DNA from: Bacteroidales bacterium UBA5515 | GTDB lineage: Bacteria > Bacteroidota > Bacteroidia > Bacteroidales > P3 | Assembly (NCBI GenBank): GCA_002423895.1 | Contig: DIOL01000002.1 | Span: forward strand, 29,016 to 54,814 | DNA length: 25,799 nucleotides | Direction of reading: 5' to 3' | Shown here: positions 1 to 7,173 of the stretch, one piece after another | Layout of the letters: every line of letters starts with the position of its first letter | How positions within the stretch are numbered: the first letter of the stretch is position 1 | Notes under the pieces: model-generated | Database searches by the model: none | The model's input: only the letters and a program-made list of their open reading frames with translations | Told to the model about the DNA's origin: nothing | Program-made: the position numbers and the translations under genes

Positions 1-67
1 TAGCTCAGTTGGTTAGAGCACATGACTGTTAATCATGGGGTCTCAGGTTCAAGTCCTGAAGGGGGAG
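1..67 (+). tRNA. tRNA-Asn (anticodon GTT), 5' end cut by window edge
   Basis: The window opens at tRNA position 8, so only the seven 5' acceptor bases are missing. The D arm is at 1-20. The anticodon stem CATGA/TCATG encloses the loop CTGTTAA at 26-32, with anticodon GTT at 28-30, which reads asparagine codons. The T arm TCAGG-TTCAAGT-CCTGA is at 43-59. The 3' acceptor strand AGGGGGA is at 60-66 and the discriminator G at 67. CAA follows instead of CCA, so CCA is probably added after transcription. A strong terminator follows within 4 bp, so this is the last or only gene of its transcript. Confidence 0.95.
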
Positions 68-70
68 CAA

Positions 71-99
71 GGAGAGTAAAAATTTACTCTCCTTTTTTT
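71..99 (+). terminator. Rho-independent terminator after tRNA-Asn
   Basis: A perfect 10-bp stem, GGAGAGTAAA (71-80) with TTTACTCTCC (83-92), has a 2-nt nominal loop (so about 8-9 bp in practice). Seven T residues follow at 93-99. Confidence 0.9.
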
Positions 100-130
100 A
101 TTTATTATTTCTGACTAAATATTTTAGTAT

Positions 131-138
131 TATCTTTG
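131..138 (+). promoter_or_regulatory. Bacteroidetes -7 promoter box (glycosyltransferase gene)
   Basis: TATCTTTG matches TAnnTTTG exactly and lies 13 bp before the start codon at 152, so the leader would be only about 7-9 nt. No clear TTTG -33 element is seen at the expected distance. Confidence 0.65.
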
Positions 139-151
139 CATTTTATTACTT

Positions 152-1018
152 ATGAAAGTCGTAGGATTCTCCTTTATTAGAAACGCTGTAAAATTTGACT
201 ACCCTATTGTTGAGTCAATTACTTCTATATTGCCTATTTGTGATGAATTTATTATTGCTTTAGGGAATTCAGATGACAATACTGAAGATTTAATCAAATC
301 AATTGACTCCAACAAAATAAAAATAATCCATACAACTTGGGATGACAGCTTGCGTAAAGGAGGACAGGTATTAGCCGTTGAAACGAATAAAGCTTTCAAT
401 CAAATAAAAGATGCTGATTGGGCATTTTATATTCAAGGAGATGAAGTAATTCATGAGAAATACTTACCTATAATCAAAGAATCAATGGAGAAATGGAAGG
501 ATGACCAAAAGATTGAAGGTTTACTTCTAAACTACACTCATTTTTATGGTTCTTATGACTTTGTTGGTGATTCAAGAAGATGGTACAGAAGAGAGATTAG
601 AATAGTTAGAGCAGATAAAAACATTTCTTCATATAAAGATGCTCAAGGTTTTAGAAAAAATGAACGAAAGTTAAATGTTAAACATATTGACGCTTGGGTT
701 TATCATTATGGTTGGGTTAAGCCTCCTTTTGAACAACAAGAAAAACAAAAATATTTCAACACTCTTTGGCACGATGAAGAATGGATGAAGAAGAATATTA
801 AACAAACTAATCAATTTGATTATTCTACAATTGACTCTTTATCGCTTTTTGAAGGAACTCATCCAATGGTAATGCAGGAAAGAATTAACAAGCTCAATTG
901 GAAATTTGACTTCGACCCAACAAAAAAGAATTTTGGAATGAAAACTAAAATTCTTCACTGGATTGAAAAAAGATCTGGTTTGAGAATTGGAGAATATAAA
1001 AACTATAAAATAATTTAA
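152..1018 (+). CDS. Glycosyltransferase, GT2-like family
   Basis: A 288-aa cytoplasmic protein with no signal peptide. Its N-terminal half looks like a GT-A/GT2 fold: an opening strand (VVGFSFIRNA), an acidic SDDNTEDL stretch near residues 40-47, and a FYIQGDEVIHEKY segment near 92-104. The GDE in that segment would sit at the usual DxD metal and nucleotide-sugar site. The C-terminal half is rich in W, Y, K and H with no recognisable extra domain. Donor and acceptor cannot be told from the sequence. It stands alone between the tRNA terminator and a convergent T9SS cargo gene; the nearest polysaccharide gene is the O-antigen ligase 3 kb downstream. A role in surface glycan synthesis is inference. 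The ATG is supported by a promoter box immediately upstream. Confidence 0.75.
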   Translation: MKVVGFSFIRNAVKFDYPIVESITSILPICDEFIIALGNSDDNTEDLIKSIDSNKIKIIHTTWDDSLRKGGQVLAVETNKAFNQIKDADWAFYIQGDEVIHEKYLPIIKESMEKWKDDQKIEGLLLNYTHFYGSYDFVGDSRRWYRREIRIVRADKNISSYKDAQGFRKNERKLNVKHIDAWVYHYGWVKPPFEQQEKQKYFNTLWHDEEWMKKNIKQTNQFDYSTIDSLSLFEGTHPMVMQERINKLNWKFDFDPTKKNFGMKTKILHWIEKRSGLRIGEYKNYKII

Positions 1019-1067
1019 AATATACGATTGCAAATGAAAAGACAAAACTTTTCAGTAATATGGTAAA

Positions 1068-1092
1068 TAATTTATAATTCAGCTATAAATTA
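1068..1092. terminator. Weak AT-rich hairpin between convergent genes
   Basis: A 9-bp stem, TAATTTATA (1068-1076) with TATAAATTA (1084-1092), has a 7-nt loop and is followed on the + strand by ATTATTTT. It sits between the convergent glycosyltransferase and T9SS cargo genes, so it could stop either transcript. Because it is all A/T, it may have arisen by chance. Confidence 0.35.
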
Positions 1093-1135
1093 ATTATTTT
1101 AAAGCATCAATCAATTCAAAATTGAGCCACATTTT

Positions 1136-2218
1136 CTATTCTACAATAAACTTCTTTGTTGCTAAGCCTTTAATGGTAAAGAGTTTTATTAAATAACTTC
1201 CTCTTGGCAAAGTACTAATGTCTATCTTTGATTCATAATTATTTACAACCATTTCTTTTATCTTTACTCCCAAAATATTATATATCTCAATATGTTTTAC
1301 CTTAAATTGACTTATCAGATTGAGAATATTCTTTGACGGATTAGGATAAATATTACAAGTATTCTCCAATTCTAATTCTCTTAATGAATTAATTGAATCG
1401 GAAAATTGTATCATTATTAGAGGTAAAAATTCTATAAACGTTTTTTGATACAAATCATACACCGAATCATCTGCAAATCGTATCCATTGATCATCTTTTT
1501 TAAACCAAGGACTTTCTTCTGATTTGCAACAAACTAAAGTATCTGTAATGATTGATAATGAATCATCAGGATGAAAGTAATTATATCCAACTAATATTGT
1601 ATCGTAAGGCAATGGATGTACAAAACTTCTAAAAACTCTTTCTAAACAAGTATCAAATATGCTGCAAGTATGATTAAATTGAATTGCAAAACCACTTTCT
1701 GGAGTACCAATGTCTACTGCCAGATAAAAATCTTTTATTGATATTGCAGTATCAAAATAATATTTTTTTAACTGATAATCATCATAAGGGACATTAGGAT
1801 TTGTAGATCCGTTATAAAATGTACCTTTAGTTAAAGTATTAAAAGAAGTATCTAATAAACGGAAAAAACATTTACCTTGATTTGGAATACCTAAACTTCC
1901 TATTAGATGAGTTGCAATACCACAAATTAACATTGTAGAATCTAAATGATATGGTTGAGCAACACCTTTGACACCATATGTATTTGATGAAATAACACCA
2001 CCTGAAGGACATATAATATTGTGATTATGGCACCAATATTCTCTTGCCTGATAATATGTAAATCCACTACCAAACCTTTGTGTATTTGAATCTAACACCA
2101 TAGGGCAACCATTTAACTGCGGAGGAGAAAAGACTATTATTGTATCAAATGGAGGATAATGCTGGGCATTAATGCTTACTGAAGTAATCAATAATATTAA
2201 TAATAATATTCTTTTCAT
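1136..2218 (-). CDS. Secreted protein with T9SS type A sorting domain
   Basis: A 360-aa protein exported by Sec and then by the type IX system. Residues 1-19 form a signal peptide (basic KR, leucine/isoleucine-rich core, cleavage after INAQ). The middle (about 20-280) matches no family I recognise. It has several cysteines (CPM, CHNH, CSIF, CLER), aromatic residues and repeated short beta-like segments, suggesting an extracellular beta-rich domain. The last ~75 residues are a typical T9SS type A C-terminal domain: a YPNPSKN motif near 291-297, then IYNILGVKIKEM, a DISTLPRGSYLIKL segment and a terminal KKFIVE. Such proteins are secreted across the outer membrane and anchored or released. The gene is monocistronic, with its own promoter box at 2251-2258. 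Confidence 0.85.
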   Translation of the reverse strand: MKRILLLILLITSVSINAQHYPPFDTIIVFSPPQLNGCPMVLDSNTQRFGSGFTYYQAREYWCHNHNIICPSGGVISSNTYGVKGVAQPYHLDSTMLICGIATHLIGSLGIPNQGKCFFRLLDTSFNTLTKGTFYNGSTNPNVPYDDYQLKKYYFDTAISIKDFYLAVDIGTPESGFAIQFNHTCSIFDTCLERVFRSFVHPLPYDTILVGYNYFHPDDSLSIITDTLVCCKSEESPWFKKDDQWIRFADDSVYDLYQKTFIEFLPLIMIQFSDSINSLRELELENTCNIYPNPSKNILNLISQFKVKHIEIYNILGVKIKEMVVNNYESKIDISTLPRGSYLIKLFTIKGLATKKFIVE

Positions 2219-2250
2219 AACTCAATATTTTAATTTCCATTAATTTGCGG

Positions 2251-2258
2251 CAAATATA
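2251..2258 (-). promoter_or_regulatory. Bacteroidetes -7 box for the T9SS cargo gene
   Basis: On the minus strand TATATTTG matches TAnnTTTG, about 33 bp before the ATG at 2218. No clear -33 element is present. Confidence 0.55.
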
Positions 2259-2340
2259 ATAATAAATATTAAATAATATAACTAAAAAATAGTAAAAATT
2301 ATTTTTGTTTTTAAGCATGGTTCCATAAACTAAGAGATAC

Positions 2341-2372
2341 TTTGTGGATTTAGATAAAACTAATTATCTTTG
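2341..2372 (+). promoter_or_regulatory. Bacteroidetes promoter of tyrS
   Basis: TTTG (2341-2344) and TATCTTTG (2365-2372) are separated by 20 bp, a full match to the -33/-7 consensus. This predicts a start of transcription near 2379 and a leader of about 30 nt. Confidence 0.8.
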
Positions 2373-2408
2373 CAGACTAAAATATAAGAAATAAAGTACA
2401 GAAAATAT

Positions 2409-3689
2409 ATGGAGAATTTTATTAAGGAATTAGAATGGAGAGGCATGATACATAATGTAATGCCAGGAACTGAAGAATTACTAATGAAAGAAATGACAAC
2501 TGCCTATGTTGGTATTGATCCAACTGCTGACTCTTTACATATTGGTCATTTGGTTGGAGTTATGATGCTAACACATTTGCAAAAATGTGGACATCGTCCA
2601 TTGGTTGTTTTGGGAGGAGCAACAGGAATGATTGGAGACCCTTCTTTCAAAAGCGAAGAAAGAAAATTATTGACAATAGAGCAAATAGAATACAATAAGT
2701 CTTGTATTGAAAAGCAGCTAGCTAAATTTATGGATTTTAAGTCCAATGCTCCAAACAAGGCCGAAGTATTGAACAATTATGAATGGACAAAAGACTGGAC
2801 TTTCCTTAATTTTATACGTGATATTGGTAAGCATATTACAGTTAATTATATGATGGCAAAGGATAGCGTTAAAAAAAGATTAGAAACAGGCATTTCCTTC
2901 ACTGAGTTTTCATATCAACTTCTACAAGGATATGATTTCAAATATCTTTATGAAAACTACAATTGCCGTTTGCAAATGGGAGGTTCCGATCAATGGGGAA
3001 ATATAACCACTGGAACAGAATTAATACGCAGAATGCTCCAAGGTGAAGCCTATGCCCTAACCTGTCCTTTAATTACAAAGGCTGATGGAGGAAAATTTGG
3101 CAAAACAGAAAAAGGAAACATTTGGCTTGATGCTGAAAAGACCTCTCCTTATGCTTTCTATCAGTTCTGGTTAAATACTTCTGATGAAGATGCAAAGAAA
3201 TTCATTAAAATATTTACACTTTTCTCAAAAGAAGAAGTGGAAAGTATGATTTCTTCTCACGAAAAAGAGCCTCATTTAAGAGAATTACAAAAGACTCTTG
3301 CAAAAGATATGACCATAAGAGTTCATGGAGAAAAAGAATTTAATTCTGCAATTGAAGCCTCTGAAATACTTTTTGGGAAAGGAACCACTGAAACGTTAAA
3401 GAATTTAGATGAGAAAACATTATTATCAGTATTTGACGGAGTACCAATTTTCGAAATGGATAGAAATTCATTAAATGAAGGAATCAATATTATTGACTTG
3501 ATTGCAGAAAAAACAAGTGTTTTGGCTTCAAAATCCGAAGCAAGAAGATCTTTAAAAGAAAATGCCATTTCATTAAACAAGACTAAAGTTACTGAAGATT
3601 ATATCTGTACCAATTCAGATTTACTAAACAACAAATATATATTAATTCAAAAAGGCAAAAAGAATTACTATTTAATAATTATAAAATAG
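2409..3689 (+). CDS. tyrS: Tyrosine--tRNA ligase
   Basis: Class I aminoacyl-tRNA synthetase that charges tRNA-Tyr with tyrosine using ATP. At 426 aa it has the usual length for the bacterial TyrS family. The class I signature HIGH is at residues 44-47, preceded by the tyrosine-pocket stretch AYVGIDPTADS. QMGGSDQWGNI is the conserved substrate-binding loop. KFGKTE (229-234) is the KMSKS-type ATP-binding loop. The last ~75 residues (IDLIAEKTSVLASKSEARRSL to the C-terminus) form the S4-like RNA-binding domain. It is transcribed alone from a full-consensus promoter. No T-box or other leader riboswitch is visible, since the leader is only about 30 nt. Confidence 0.97.
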   Translation: MENFIKELEWRGMIHNVMPGTEELLMKEMTTAYVGIDPTADSLHIGHLVGVMMLTHLQKCGHRPLVVLGGATGMIGDPSFKSEERKLLTIEQIEYNKSCIEKQLAKFMDFKSNAPNKAEVLNNYEWTKDWTFLNFIRDIGKHITVNYMMAKDSVKKRLETGISFTEFSYQLLQGYDFKYLYENYNCRLQMGGSDQWGNITTGTELIRRMLQGEAYALTCPLITKADGGKFGKTEKGNIWLDAEKTSPYAFYQFWLNTSDEDAKKFIKIFTLFSKEEVESMISSHEKEPHLRELQKTLAKDMTIRVHGEKEFNSAIEASEILFGKGTTETLKNLDEKTLLSVFDGVPIFEMDRNSLNEGINIIDLIAEKTSVLASKSEARRSLKENAISLNKTKVTEDYICTNSDLLNNKYILIQKGKKNYYLIIIK

Positions 3690-3723
3690 TCCTTTTGTTG
3701 ATTTGACATCTTCTAAATAAGAG

Positions 3724-3749
3724 AACCTATTTTTAATAATTTAGGTTTT
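3724..3749 (+). terminator. tyrS: Possible tyrS terminator
   Basis: AACCTA (3724-3729) can pair with TAGGTT (3742-3747) around an AT-rich loop, ending in TTTT. It lies 35 bp past the tyrS stop. The stem is short, so confidence is low. Confidence 0.35.
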
Positions 3750-3764
3750 AAACTTTACTACGCA

Positions 3765-3849
3765 AAAATTAATCGGACTTAAATAAAAAAACACGGGATC
3801 TTTTTGAAAAAAGTCGGCGTTTAAAAAGAAAAAGTCGGTGATTAATTTT
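3765..3849. repeat. Degenerate 20-21 bp phased A-tract/CGG repeat array
   Basis: AAAAAGTCGG occurs twice with its GTCGG cores exactly 21 bp apart (3813 and 3834). Two weaker units precede them in the same phase, each an A-tract followed by CGG (CGG at 3774 and 3794; successive spacings 20, 21, 21). The array fills much of the gap between tyrS and the small lipoprotein gene, which converge. No ORF is present in 3690-3992. Confidence 0.6.
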
Positions 3850-3930
3850 AAAGGAACAAGGATTATTCTCTCATTGTAAAGAAATCTGCTAACAAATAAT
3901 TAAAACTTAAAAGGAAAAGGGCATAAAAAA

Positions 3931-3958
3931 AGCAGTCTCAGGAATTCTTGGGACTGCT
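3931..3958 (-). terminator. Strong hairpin terminator of the small lipoprotein gene
   Basis: AGCAGTC (3931-3937) pairs with GACTGCT (3952-3958), and pairing continues inward with G-U wobbles to near the centre. On the minus strand it is followed directly by seven T residues (complement of 3924-3930). It lies 34 bp beyond the lipoprotein stop codon. It may also stop tyrS read-through from the other side, where TATTTTTG follows. Confidence 0.8.
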
Positions 3959-3992
3959 ATTTTTGTTTAAAACCAGATTAATCTGGAGTTAA

Positions 3993-4151
3993 TTACTTAG
4001 CTGGAGTTTCTGCTGGAGTTTCAGTTGGAGTTTCAACAACAACTTCTTCTTGTACAGGAGTTTCAACTGCAGTTTCAGTTGCAGTTTCAGTTTTTCCACC
4101 ACATGCAGCAAAAATGCTAGCAACAGCTAATAAAAACAATGCTTTTTTCAT
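3993..4151 (-). CDS. Small lipoprotein with Glu/Thr/Pro repeats (52 aa)
   Basis: A 52-aa ORF with start ATG at 4151-4149 and stop TAA at 3995-3993. The N-terminus MKKALFLLAVASIFAAC is a lipoprotein signal peptide ending in the lipobox IFAAC, with Cys17 as the lipidation site, followed by GGK. The rest is low complexity, made of repeats such as TETATETAV and ETPTETPAETPAK, so the mature protein is about 36 residues of acidic, probably disordered tail. The DNA shows matching GGAGTTTC/GCAGTTTC repeats. It has its own promoter box and a strong terminator, so it looks like a compact, well-expressed monocistron. Function is unknown; a periplasmic or surface tether or spacer is a guess. The lipobox, proper stop and flanking signals make a chance ORF unlikely. 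Confidence 0.8.
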   Translation of the reverse strand: MKKALFLLAVASIFAACGGKTETATETAVETPVQEEVVVETPTETPAETPAK

Positions 4152-4199
4152 TTTGATCGTGTTTTAATTAATTTGACAATTTATTTGTTTTAACGTCTG

Positions 4200-4207
4200 C
4201 AAAAATA
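4200..4207 (-). promoter_or_regulatory. Bacteroidetes -7 box for the small lipoprotein gene
   Basis: On the minus strand TATTTTTG matches TAnnTTTG, 48 bp before the ATG at 4151, giving a leader of about 40 nt. Confidence 0.6.
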
Positions 4208-4252
4208 CAAATAATTTTGATATGAGGATAAAAAATATCTTTTTTTTTATTT

Positions 4253-6277
4253 TTATTCTTTATTTTTATCAATTTCTTCTCTTTTTTCCTTGAAGGTCAA
4301 ATCCTCTGGAAAGTAATACAGGGCTGAATCTAATACATGCAAGACCTCCTCTTTTTTATTGAGTTTTATTTTTGCATTAATTAAATCCAAATAAGCATTT
4401 CTGTTTAATTTATACCTCGAAATATAATTTGTAAGGATTATATCAGTAATATCATATCTATTTTCATTTGTAAATTTCCTCACTAAAACCTTAACAGGAT
4501 CATAGCAAAGAGGTTTCATTCTCATACATTCTCTTGCCCAATATTCTGCACTATCCTGCATACCTAATTTAAAATAATAATTAGACAATCTATATTCTCT
4601 TAAAGCTAAATAAGGGTTTGATTTATCATTAATAATCACATTAATTGCTTCCCTCCATTTGTTTTCAGCATCAAATCTCATTCCTTTAGTCAAAGCAATA
4701 GGGTTAGCATTTTCATCAATGGTAGGTAAAGGAGGAAAGATTTTATTCCACTGTTCAGCTGTATATTTAATTCTCTTACTACCATTTGTCTGCAATATCT
4801 TTGCCTTTTGAAGAATTGAAGACACATAGTGCATGGTTTCAATTGTAGTAATTCCTATTGTAAGAAAAGCTATTATATAAAAAACATTTTTCTTTGTATT
4901 AGCAGGATTAGCTTCTTTTTTTGTTTTGATAAAAGAAACGAGAATTAAAGCCATTCCTAAAGCAAGGTAAAGTTGGCAATCTGCCCTTTCCAAAGGGAAA
5001 TTAAACATTGCATCATTCATATAAGTAACAACACATAATAATCCTACAAAAGAAATAAAACGAGTTGTTTTACTAATATTGGTTTTCCATTGAGTTTTAA
5101 TGAAAAGGAAAAATGCTGATGCAAAAAATAACAAGTATATAATTAAGCCAAATATTCCTAGCTCCGACCACATTTCCAAGAAATCATTATGAGCATGGTC
5201 ACTAACAATAAAATTAAATTTTTGAGGAGCCTCAACCTTCATTATTGCTAATTTATGGTTTCCTACTCCATAGCCTTTTATAGGATTATCTTTTATAATT
5301 GAGATTGTATTTTTCCAAATTTTTAATCTTCCCTTGCTATTTCCTTCTTCAATTGACTTAAATCTATTTGAAACAGAATACGAATCTTCAGTTAATTCAT
5401 ATTTTTGAGCGATATTGCTACTAATACAATAACGATTAAAATTATATTTCAAAAATCTATCTCCTCCAACAAAACCTAAGAGTGCAGATGAAATAATAAT
5501 TAAAGATAAGAATATTATTTTTTTAGATTTCTTCAGCTTTAAGGCAATAAATAATGCAAATGCGAACAACAAGGTTAATTGCATAATTAAACCTAAGAAA
5601 CTTGTCCTTGCACTAAGTATTACAAGACAAAAAGTCAAACTAAAAATTAGAAATAATGAGAACCATTTTGTCCAATTCTTTTTAAAGACAAAAGCATAAT
5701 AAAGGAAAGGAAGTTTAAATAATATTGCTGCTGCAAAAATATTTTTGTTTCCATAAAAACCATTTAAATATAAATTATTTCTTGGATTCACATGAGCTCC
5801 AACAACGTAATATGCAATAATACACCAAAGCACATTAATAACACTTATTATTATTGTAATATTAACAATGTTAATGAATAAAGAAGGTTTCTTATTTAAG
5901 AATATGCTAAAGTAAATAAAAAGCAAATAAATAATTAGCCACCTATTCAAAGTAACAATACTTTCAGCAATATTCATCGATTGAAAGAAAGAAACAAGCA
6001 TTGCAAGTACCAGCAATAGCCATGAATAACTTATCTTGTTTTTAAAAATTGATTGAGGGATTGAATTTTCTTTTTTTTGGATGTAAAACAAAAGGAATAT
6101 TATCGAGAAAACATTAAGCAAAGAAAAAACATAATGTTTCATTGTAGTTGAATCTAATACCCAAAGTGGAGGGAATATTTGAATTAAAAGGTATATAGCT
6201 ATCAAAATACTCCCAACTAAATATATATTTTTAGGTCTTTTTAATCTAACTTTTTTATCTACTTGTTCAACTTCCAT
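4253..6277 (-). CDS. O-antigen ligase/polymerase (Wzy/WaaL) family with C-terminal helical tail
   Basis: A polytopic inner-membrane protein of 674 aa, read from the ATG at 6277. About ten or more hydrophobic segments cover the first ~470 residues. The family's periplasmic loop is recognisable: a G-K-N segment (FYGNKNIFAAAIL), then GYGVGNHKLA, then SDHAHNDFLEMWSELGIFG, which holds the conserved H-x-HND and E-x-G-x-x-G motifs. After the last membrane segment comes a soluble tail of ~170 residues with regular helices (YRLSNYYFKLGMQDSAEYWAREC) resembling TPR repeats. These proteins transfer or polymerise undecaprenyl-linked glycans. An upstream in-frame TTG at 6298 would add seven residues, but it lies inside the promoter box at 6296-6303, so the ATG is preferred. 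Whether it acts as ligase, polymerase or protein glycosyltransferase cannot be decided here. Confidence 0.85.
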   Translation of the reverse strand: MEVEQVDKKVRLKRPKNIYLVGSILIAIYLLIQIFPPLWVLDSTTMKHYVFSLLNVFSIIFLLFYIQKKENSIPQSIFKNKISYSWLLLVLAMLVSFFQSMNIAESIVTLNRWLIIYLLFIYFSIFLNKKPSLFINIVNITIIISVINVLWCIIAYYVVGAHVNPRNNLYLNGFYGNKNIFAAAILFKLPFLYYAFVFKKNWTKWFSLFLIFSLTFCLVILSARTSFLGLIMQLTLLFAFALFIALKLKKSKKIIFLSLIIISSALLGFVGGDRFLKYNFNRYCISSNIAQKYELTEDSYSVSNRFKSIEEGNSKGRLKIWKNTISIIKDNPIKGYGVGNHKLAIMKVEAPQKFNFIVSDHAHNDFLEMWSELGIFGLIIYLLFFASAFFLFIKTQWKTNISKTTRFISFVGLLCVVTYMNDAMFNFPLERADCQLYLALGMALILVSFIKTKKEANPANTKKNVFYIIAFLTIGITTIETMHYVSSILQKAKILQTNGSKRIKYTAEQWNKIFPPLPTIDENANPIALTKGMRFDAENKWREAINVIINDKSNPYLALREYRLSNYYFKLGMQDSAEYWARECMRMKPLCYDPVKVLVRKFTNENRYDITDIILTNYISRYKLNRNAYLDLINAKIKLNKKEEVLHVLDSALYYFPEDLTFKEKREEIDKNKE

Positions 6278-6295
6278 ACAATAATTTATTTTATG

Positions 6296-6303
6296 CAAAA
6301 GTA
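6296..6303 (-). promoter_or_regulatory. Bacteroidetes -7 box that fixes the O-antigen ligase start
   Basis: The minus strand reads TACTTTTG, an exact TAnnTTTG match, 18 bp before the ATG at 6277. It overlaps the alternative TTG codon, which could not be in the transcript if this box is used. The leader would be about 12 nt, similar to that of the gene at 152. Confidence 0.6.
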
Positions 6304-6398
6304 CATAAATATGAAATAGAAAATCTTATTATTTGGCATTTTCTTTGAATTTATGGTTCAAAACTTTCAGATTTTTTTCTTTGTTTAGAAAAAAAATG

Positions 6399-6406
6399 TA
6401 CCTTTG
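6399..6406 (+). promoter_or_regulatory. Bacteroidetes -7 box of the ftsK-lolA operon
   Basis: TACCTTTG matches TAnnTTTG, 46 bp before the ATG at 6453. The nearest TTTG (6380-6383) is 15 bp away, closer than the usual spacing, so the -33 element is doubtful. Confidence 0.6.
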
Positions 6407-6452
6407 TATGTTAAATAAGAAAATAAATTGTAAAACAAATAAATATTAAAAG

Positions 6453-7148
6453 ATGAAAAAAACAATCCTATCTTTCTGCTTAGTGTTAACAATAGGCTTA
6501 TTTGCCTCACAAGTTTTTGCACAACAAGGTAAATTCAAAGGCATTATAAAATACACTTTAAAATGGGATGGAGAAGTTCCTCAAGGAGCTCCAACTACTT
6601 TAGATTTAAAGGTATATGATCAAAAGACAACATTTTTTGATATATTTTCTCAAATACCAATTATTATTAATTCTGAAGCAAAAATAGTATATTCATTGTT
6701 TGATTTTTCAATGATCCCTCTTGAAGGTGTTACAGGGAAATGGTATGTTAGATCAAAGGTTGACGACGAAGATATAGCAAAGAATAATTATGAATATACT
6801 TCTGAAACCAAAGTCATTGCAGGAAAGAATGCTAAAAAAGTAAATGTAACTTTCAAATCTGAAGACGGAACAGAAAAGAAAGAATCTATTTGGGTTTGTG
6901 ATGAAATAGGACCAAATATGGATATATACTATTATCCAGGATTAAAAGGAGTTCCATTTGAATTCACATATGAATTTTTTAAGTATAAAATCACTTTAAC
7001 TGCAACCGAAATTATTGAAGGAAAAGTTAAGGAAGCAGATATGATACTTCCAACTGGATTTGAAGAAGTGACAGAAGAGGAATTTAAAGAAATAATAAAG
7101 ATTCTCAATGAAGCTAGTGGTGGTGGACAAAGTGAAGATGATATATAA
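6453..7148 (+). CDS. Secreted protein, DUF4412-like
   Basis: A 231-aa protein with a signal peptide at residues 1-23 (KK, hydrophobic core, cleavage near VFAQ) and no lipobox, so it is probably periplasmic. The mature part opens with a beta-strand pattern (KFKGIIKYTLKW), then alternates strands through KVIAGKNAKKVNVTFKSEDGTEKKESIWVCDEI. This looks like the DUF4412/GLPGLI-type beta-sandwich proteins common in Bacteroidota, but the assignment is by eye only. The C-terminus is acidic (VTEEEFKEIIKILNEA, then SEDDI). It is first in a probable operon with ftsK (25-bp gap) and lolA. LolA also binds lipid through a beta fold, so an envelope role is plausible but unproven. Confidence 0.65.
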   Translation: MKKTILSFCLVLTIGLFASQVFAQQGKFKGIIKYTLKWDGEVPQGAPTTLDLKVYDQKTTFFDIFSQIPIIINSEAKIVYSLFDFSMIPLEGVTGKWYVRSKVDDEDIAKNNYEYTSETKVIAGKNAKKVNVTFKSEDGTEKKESIWVCDEIGPNMDIYYYPGLKGVPFEFTYEFFKYKITLTATEIIEGKVKEADMILPTGFEEVTEEEFKEIIKILNEASGGGQSEDDI

Positions 7149-7173
7149 TTCTATTAGTAAAAGTATATTATAA

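Noticed and set aside
1..1018. Integrated element at the tRNA-Asn gene
   Set aside because: tRNA genes are common integration sites, but no integrase, repeated tRNA 3' end or foreign gene content follows.
2374..2408. Riboswitch or T-box leader for tyrS
   Set aside because: The predicted leader is only about 30 nt, too short, and no T-box motif is seen.
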